The translations under genes were made by a program, and so were the position numbers. From Spirochaetota bacterium (GTDB lineage Bacteria; Spirochaetota; GWE2-31-10; MWDO01), in contig JAGOCL010000058.1 of assembly GCA_017998755.1 (NCBI GenBank), positions 1 to 10,226 on the forward strand: 10,226 nt of DNA, written 5' to 3'. The notes beneath the pieces are model-generated. The model made no database searches, had not been told where the DNA came from, and saw nothing but the letters and a program-made list of their open reading frames with translations. Below are positions 7,801-10,226 of this stretch, one piece after another; the first letter of the stretch is position 1; each line of letters starts with the position of its first letter.

Positions 7801-8084
7801 GTAAACGATAAAATTATCTGACTATATCCTCTCGACGAAGTAGATCTTATTTCGTCGATATTCCCGACGTTGCTAAGAGCGCTTTCAAGAGGCCGCGTTA
7901 TAAGTTTCTCAACCTCTTCAGGACCGGTCTCTCCGTAAGTTGCCATTACTAAAAGCACCGGCGGGTTTATCTCGGGATACAAATCTATAGAAAGATCTAA
8001 GGTCGCATATATTCCTAATGAAAACAGTAAGATAAATACGATTACTATGGCGACCGGATGTTTAACGGTAAATTTTGAAATCAT
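4884..8084 (-). CDS. RND-family efflux permease (AcrB/HAE1-like), inner membrane
   Basis: This is the proton-driven pump of a tripartite efflux system; a trimer captures substrates from the periplasm or outer leaflet. Its 1066 residues show the duplicated RND layout: TM1 about 10-30, a large periplasmic loop about 31-342, TM2-TM6 about 343-500, TM7 about 547-568, a second loop about 569-877, and TM8-TM12 about 878-1036. TM4 carries GMLVDNSIVILEN, where Asp412 matches the first proton-relay aspartate of AcrB (Asp407) and Asn413 replaces the second (Asp408). TM10 carries VVNNGIILVDYAN with Asn947 in place of AcrB Lys940. The SIDLYPEINPP start and these variants point to the hydrophobe/amphiphile branch rather than heavy-metal CusA. 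A lysine/arginine-rich cytosolic tail follows at about 1039-1066. The ATG at 8084 has AGGAG six bases upstream. The gene lies 14 bases after the adaptor gene, so they are co-transcribed. Substrate range cannot be read from the sequence. Confidence 0.96.
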   Translation of the reverse strand: MISKFTVKHPVAIVIVFILLFSLGIYATLDLSIDLYPEINPPVLLVMATYGETGPEEVEKLITRPLESALSNVGNIDEIRSTSSRGYSQIILSFTWGTDMSEAANDVRDKLEFVRKYLPEDAETPMIFKFDPAMMPILFLAVTGVRTPEELLKISEDIIQPRLEQVEGVAMAGVSGGRERMIRVEISQNRLEAYNLTLTQISNMLRGQNIQISAGSITEGNMNYLVRTAGEYTDIEQIKNTVVGYKGLSGVNPMTAVNMNSTIPIRLRDIADVYDGLKDEENTVLIDGNPGVYIRIQKQSGTNSVKTADNVLARLEKIKKELPNGIKIEVVNDTTKIIRTSLNTVVNSVVSGALLAVLILFLFLRSIKSVFIIGISIPLSVVITLMLMYFFNLTLNLMTLTGLALGVGMLVDNSIVILENIYRYREKGAKASIAAILGSQEMMTAISASTLTTICVFAPIVMFKDQLGMIGELFSGLAFTVVISLVSSLLVAIFLVPVLTSKYFQISSRMEEPLTGILKILDDFLEKFWTGLSNGYKNALKFVLKHKAVTIIIMVAIFISVMFLIPIAGFEFMPQSGEDSVSVEVELPIGTTLEETKDIMNQIELTVKSEVKSYKKIVTSTGEKGFMGFMGASQSNKGKIMITLPPYAERVEDSFTIKEKLRKHFNDFPSAIFTFSRSGMGLRKSPIDIIVKTNDLDKARYVAEKIKELLKNNVPEVTEPVIDMKDGLPQIEISIDRDKAYSLGLNMASIGTELRANIAGVTASTFREGGSEYDILVILEKEDKDALPDLEKIFVVSSMGKRIPFSSFAQFVKTTGPVSIRRENQTRVVHVTGGIKPGVKLNEVELRVRKLINQEIPQDDETVIEFSGDFAEMMKYFQKFFFILIISIALVFGIMAAQFESFLDPFIIFFTIPLCLIGVILIYLATGQKFSIFTAVGLIVLVGIVVNNGIILVDYANMLIERNMSIFDAMVEAGGNRLRPILMTTLTTVLGLGPMAFVKGEGSDLSQPLALTVLGGLTVSTLMTLFLIPSIYSIFYQMRAKSEAKKAVKKEKRMQYRKKKLSEAKL

Positions 8085-8090
8085 TTATTT

Positions 8091-8095
8091 CTCCT
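8091..8095 (-). promoter_or_regulatory. Shine-Dalgarno of the RND permease gene
   Basis: The minus strand reads AGGAG, six bases before the ATG at 8084, within the 14-base gap after the adaptor stop (TAA at 8101-8099). There is no room for a separate promoter in the gap, which supports a shared transcript. Confidence 0.65.
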
Positions 8096-8098
8096 AAA

Positions 8099-9037
8099 TT
8101 AATCAATATTATCTATAATGGTTAAAGGATTGACAACTTCGATAATTTTTACTTTTGATTTATCTTCCAAAAGCGTTTGTCCTCTGACGACTACTTTTTC
8201 GCCAGGCGCAAGTCCTTCCGTAATTTCTACTTTATTATCTATTTGTATCCCTTGAACTACTTTTCTTTTTTCCACAGTATTATCTTCTTTAACTACAAAA
8301 ACAAAGCTCTCCCCGTATCTCTTTACTACGCATTCCAAAGGAATTTTAACGATTTTGTCTTTGCTTTCCGTTATTATCTTTATCTTAGCAAACATACCCG
8401 GCTTTATTCTAGCGTCTTGGACAAACGATATTCTTACCTCCATCATACGAGTCTGAGGATCGACGACCGGAGAAAGTTCCTGAATCTTTCCTTTAAAAAT
8501 AACTCCAGGATACGCTTCAAAAGTTATATGCGATAGAAGTCCAAGTTTTATCTTAGAGATATATTTTTCAGACACATATGCGACTATATTTATATCGGTT
8601 AAAACTCCGACTTTAGCTACCGACAACTGCGGCGATACGGTCGCTCCCAACTGACCGGTTATCGACGTAACCGTGCCGGATATCGTCGACTTTATCGGGC
8701 TAAGCGAATAAGTCATACCGGGCTTGGAAGGATCGACGTAGCCGATTTCCTGATTTTTAGACACATATGTTCCTATCGAAATATTGAGACCGACAAGTTT
8801 ACCCATAACGTCCGGATAAACGTCTACCTCCGTCTTTGCTTTGACGTCGCCGTTTAGATCGAGGTAATTTTTTATCTCCCCTTTTACGGAGTTCGTAACG
8901 TTTACGGCAAAGATAATTTCTGCGTCCGCCGTCGCGTCTCCTTTCATCTGGGGTTTTGTAACGGGTTTCTTGCATCCCTGAAAATTCAATATAGCGATCA
9001 AAATCGTCGTTAACAAAAAAAACAGTTTGATTTTCAT
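8099..9037 (-). CDS. RND efflux periplasmic adaptor (membrane fusion protein), lipoprotein, hairpin-less
   Basis: The adaptor joins the RND permease to the outer-membrane channel. Its 312 residues start with a signal sequence ending in NFQGC, so Cys22 is the probable lipidation site; Phe at -3 makes the lipobox imperfect. The barrel-sandwich (lipoyl-like) domain lies at about 71-143, with its first half ending at EIGYVD (97-102) and its second starting at ISGTV (119-123). Only about 16 residues separate them, where AcrA or MexA insert a long alpha-hairpin, so the hairpin is missing. A beta-barrel (about 148-222, with the IKPGM motif at 211-215) and a membrane-proximal domain (about 229-300, with EGLAPGEKVV at 274-283) follow. 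This resembles BesA of Borrelia. AAGGAA at 9044-9049 lies six bases before the ATG. It is in an operon between channel and pump genes. Confidence 0.94.
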   Translation of the reverse strand: MKIKLFFLLTTILIAILNFQGCKKPVTKPQMKGDATADAEIIFAVNVTNSVKGEIKNYLDLNGDVKAKTEVDVYPDVMGKLVGLNISIGTYVSKNQEIGYVDPSKPGMTYSLSPIKSTISGTVTSITGQLGATVSPQLSVAKVGVLTDINIVAYVSEKYISKIKLGLLSHITFEAYPGVIFKGKIQELSPVVDPQTRMMEVRISFVQDARIKPGMFAKIKIITESKDKIVKIPLECVVKRYGESFVFVVKEDNTVEKRKVVQGIQIDNKVEITEGLAPGEKVVVRGQTLLEDKSKVKIIEVVNPLTIIDNID

Positions 9038-9070
9038 AGTTTATTCCTTATTTTTAATTAAATATATAAA

Positions 9071-9098
9071 TTTTAATTCGAATATTTACGAATTAAAA
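9071..9098. repeat. Perfect 10-base inverted repeat between channel and adaptor genes
   Basis: TTTTAATTCG (9071-9080) is exactly repeated in inverse as CGAATTAAAA (9089-9098) around an 8-base spacer. It lies in the AT-rich 79-base gap after the channel gene stop. It could be an mRNA hairpin that tunes or protects the downstream transcript, or a repressor operator. With only two GC pairs per stem and no U-tract directly after it, it is not a convincing intrinsic terminator. The dyad itself is certain; its function is not. Confidence 0.55.
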
Positions 9099-9116
9099 AT
9101 ATTTATCATTCTCAAT

Positions 9117-10226
9117 CTATCTCAATTTTGTATTGAGCGCGTACTCCAGATCAAGGAGCGCAGTCGTATAATTATACTCCTCCTGAAGTATATTATTTTT
9201 AGCCTTCTTGTATTCAAGTTCGGAATTCTGGACTTCCAGCAGTTCTTTGCTTCCCGCTTTATAAGCTATTTCCGCAAGATTATATGCCTTTTGGGCTAGT
9301 TCGTAAGTCATTCTCAACGTATTAAGAGAATTTATAGACTTTTGGAGTTTTAAAACGAGCGATTTGATCTCCAGCTCCGCTCCGTTTTTCAATTGCCTCA
9401 TAGCTATCTCAGTCTGTTTTAGCTGATAATTATTATTTACAAGATCCATCTGCTTAGACGAAAACGGAAAGTAATAATCGAGCGGAAGACTGAAAGAAAA
9501 CATTAACATGCCGCTATTCTGTTTCCAATTATCGCTCATATAAGTCGAATCCCCAAACCATGCGTCCTTACCGGCGTCCTTCTGAAAAGTCGGATCGACC
9601 GAAGCTCGAAATATAAAAGTAGGGGTCATCGACGCTATCGTAATATTTCTAACGTTTTTTAGAATATTCATAGAGCGGTACAGAGACTGAACGTCTAGGC
9701 GGTTGTCGATATATTTCTCGATCAGTTCGTCGCAGTCAAACTCCCTAACGACCGGGGTATCCATCCCGTTTACGAAATTCAACTCTACTTCGCTTTTTAG
9801 TCCGAGAGTCTGTTTGAACGACAACGCCGCCAGAAAATAGCCGTTTTCGATCTCCAATACGGCGGGCTTCATATTTTCATAAGCGACCTGCGCGGCTAGC
9901 ATAGTATATTCCGTAACCAAACCGTTCTTGTAGTTTGCTACCGCCTGATTATACCTGTTTTCGGCGGCTTTGACGCTCTCTTTCAATAGTTCCGTATTTT
10001 GACGAATTAATAATAGATTATAATAATTCTTTCTTACGTCCCGCTCGATCTTCTTCTCCGCTATTTCTATATTGATCTTGCCGGAGTTATAATCCAAAAC
10101 CGAATTGTATATAGAAAAAACTATGTAAGCGTTGAGAACGAAGGTCGTATCGAAAGATAAACTCGCCCCCCACTCCGGCATATCTATCGCATCAGTCTTT
10201 AGGACGCTGTCGTAAACCGTCCCGAC
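9117..10226 (-). CDS. TolC-like outer-membrane efflux protein, 5' end cut by window
   Basis: This is the outer-membrane channel of the tripartite pump; a trimer forms a beta-barrel with a long alpha-helical periplasmic tunnel. The frame is open from the right edge to TAG at 9119-9117, giving 369 residues; the signal peptide and roughly the first 50-100 residues lie outside. The ATG at 10181 is internal, since the frame continues through codons upstream and the family needs more N-terminal sequence. The two outer-membrane efflux protein repeats are visible: one helical hairpin with ENRYNQAVANYKNGLV and EYTMLAAQVAYENMKP, and the matching one near the C-terminus with NLAEIAYKAGSKELLEVQ and NSELEYKKAKNNILQEEY. 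Between them, long beta-strand-like segments with aromatic residues (such as TPTFIFRASVDPTF) fit the barrel. The protein ends right after the last helix, with no C-terminal extension. It is first of the visible operon genes, followed by adaptor and permease. Confidence 0.93.
   Translation of the reverse strand, partial: VGTVYDSVLKTDAIDMPEWGASLSFDTTFVLNAYIVFSIYNSVLDYNSGKINIEIAEKKIERDVRKNYYNLLLIRQNTELLKESVKAAENRYNQAVANYKNGLVTEYTMLAAQVAYENMKPAVLEIENGYFLAALSFKQTLGLKSEVELNFVNGMDTPVVREFDCDELIEKYIDNRLDVQSLYRSMNILKNVRNITIASMTPTFIFRASVDPTFQKDAGKDAWFGDSTYMSDNWKQNSGMLMFSFSLPLDYYFPFSSKQMDLVNNNYQLKQTEIAMRQLKNGAELEIKSLVLKLQKSINSLNTLRMTYELAQKAYNLAEIAYKAGSKELLEVQNSELEYKKAKNNILQEEYNYTTALLDLEYALNTKLR

Noticed and set aside
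9121..9137. CTCAAT / ATTGAG inverted repeat at the end of the channel gene
   Set aside because: It is a 6-base AT-rich stem inside coding sequence, short enough to arise by chance.
9117..10181. ATG at 10181 as the true start of the channel gene
   Set aside because: The frame stays open to the window edge, no Shine-Dalgarno precedes this ATG, and a TolC-like protein needs a signal peptide and more N-terminal sequence.

Overview
All seven genes lie on the minus strand, so transcription runs from the right edge towards the left. No large gap exists: the longest stretch without a gene is 87 bases, and I see no tRNA, rRNA, CRISPR array, insertion sequence or phage gene. The organism is a diderm bacterium, shown by an outer-membrane efflux channel, a lipoprotein periplasmic adaptor and an RND pump. 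By eye the GC content is near 40 percent. The phosphoglucosamine mutase-like protein has the GEGNGG sugar-binding loop, familiar from archaeal and Bacteroidota enzymes. The adaptor lacks the alpha-hairpin, as in the spirochaete BesA protein. The channel-adaptor-pump order matches both spirochaete (besC-besA-besB) and Bacteroidota efflux clusters. This suggests a Bacteroidota, Spirochaetota, Fibrobacterota or related lineage, but the window alone does not settle the phylum. Right part (bases 10226 to 3130), read in the direction of transcription: the C-terminal part of a TolC-like outer-membrane efflux protein, a hairpin-less membrane-fusion lipoprotein, a 1066-residue RND permease, a 96-residue PII-like protein of the PG0541 transporter-associated type, and a secreted CotH-family protein kinase homologue. 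Gaps are 79, 14, 36 and 8 bases, so this looks like one operon whose promoter lies outside the window. The first three should form a tripartite pump from inner membrane to cell exterior. The PII-like protein is a candidate cytosolic regulator of it. The CotH protein is translationally linked to the PII-like gene, but its link to efflux is unknown. Left part (bases 3042 to 1): ftsH, encoding the membrane AAA+ zinc protease, starts at a TTG behind a strong Shine-Dalgarno sequence and probably has its own promoter in the 87-base gap. It is followed after 44 bases by a glmM-like phosphohexomutase gene cut by the left window edge. In many bacteria folP sits between ftsH and glmM; here it is absent. 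Points most worth a second look are the hairpin-less adaptor, the PII-like protein with the pump, the coupled CotH kinase, and a perfect 10-base inverted repeat between the channel and adaptor genes.
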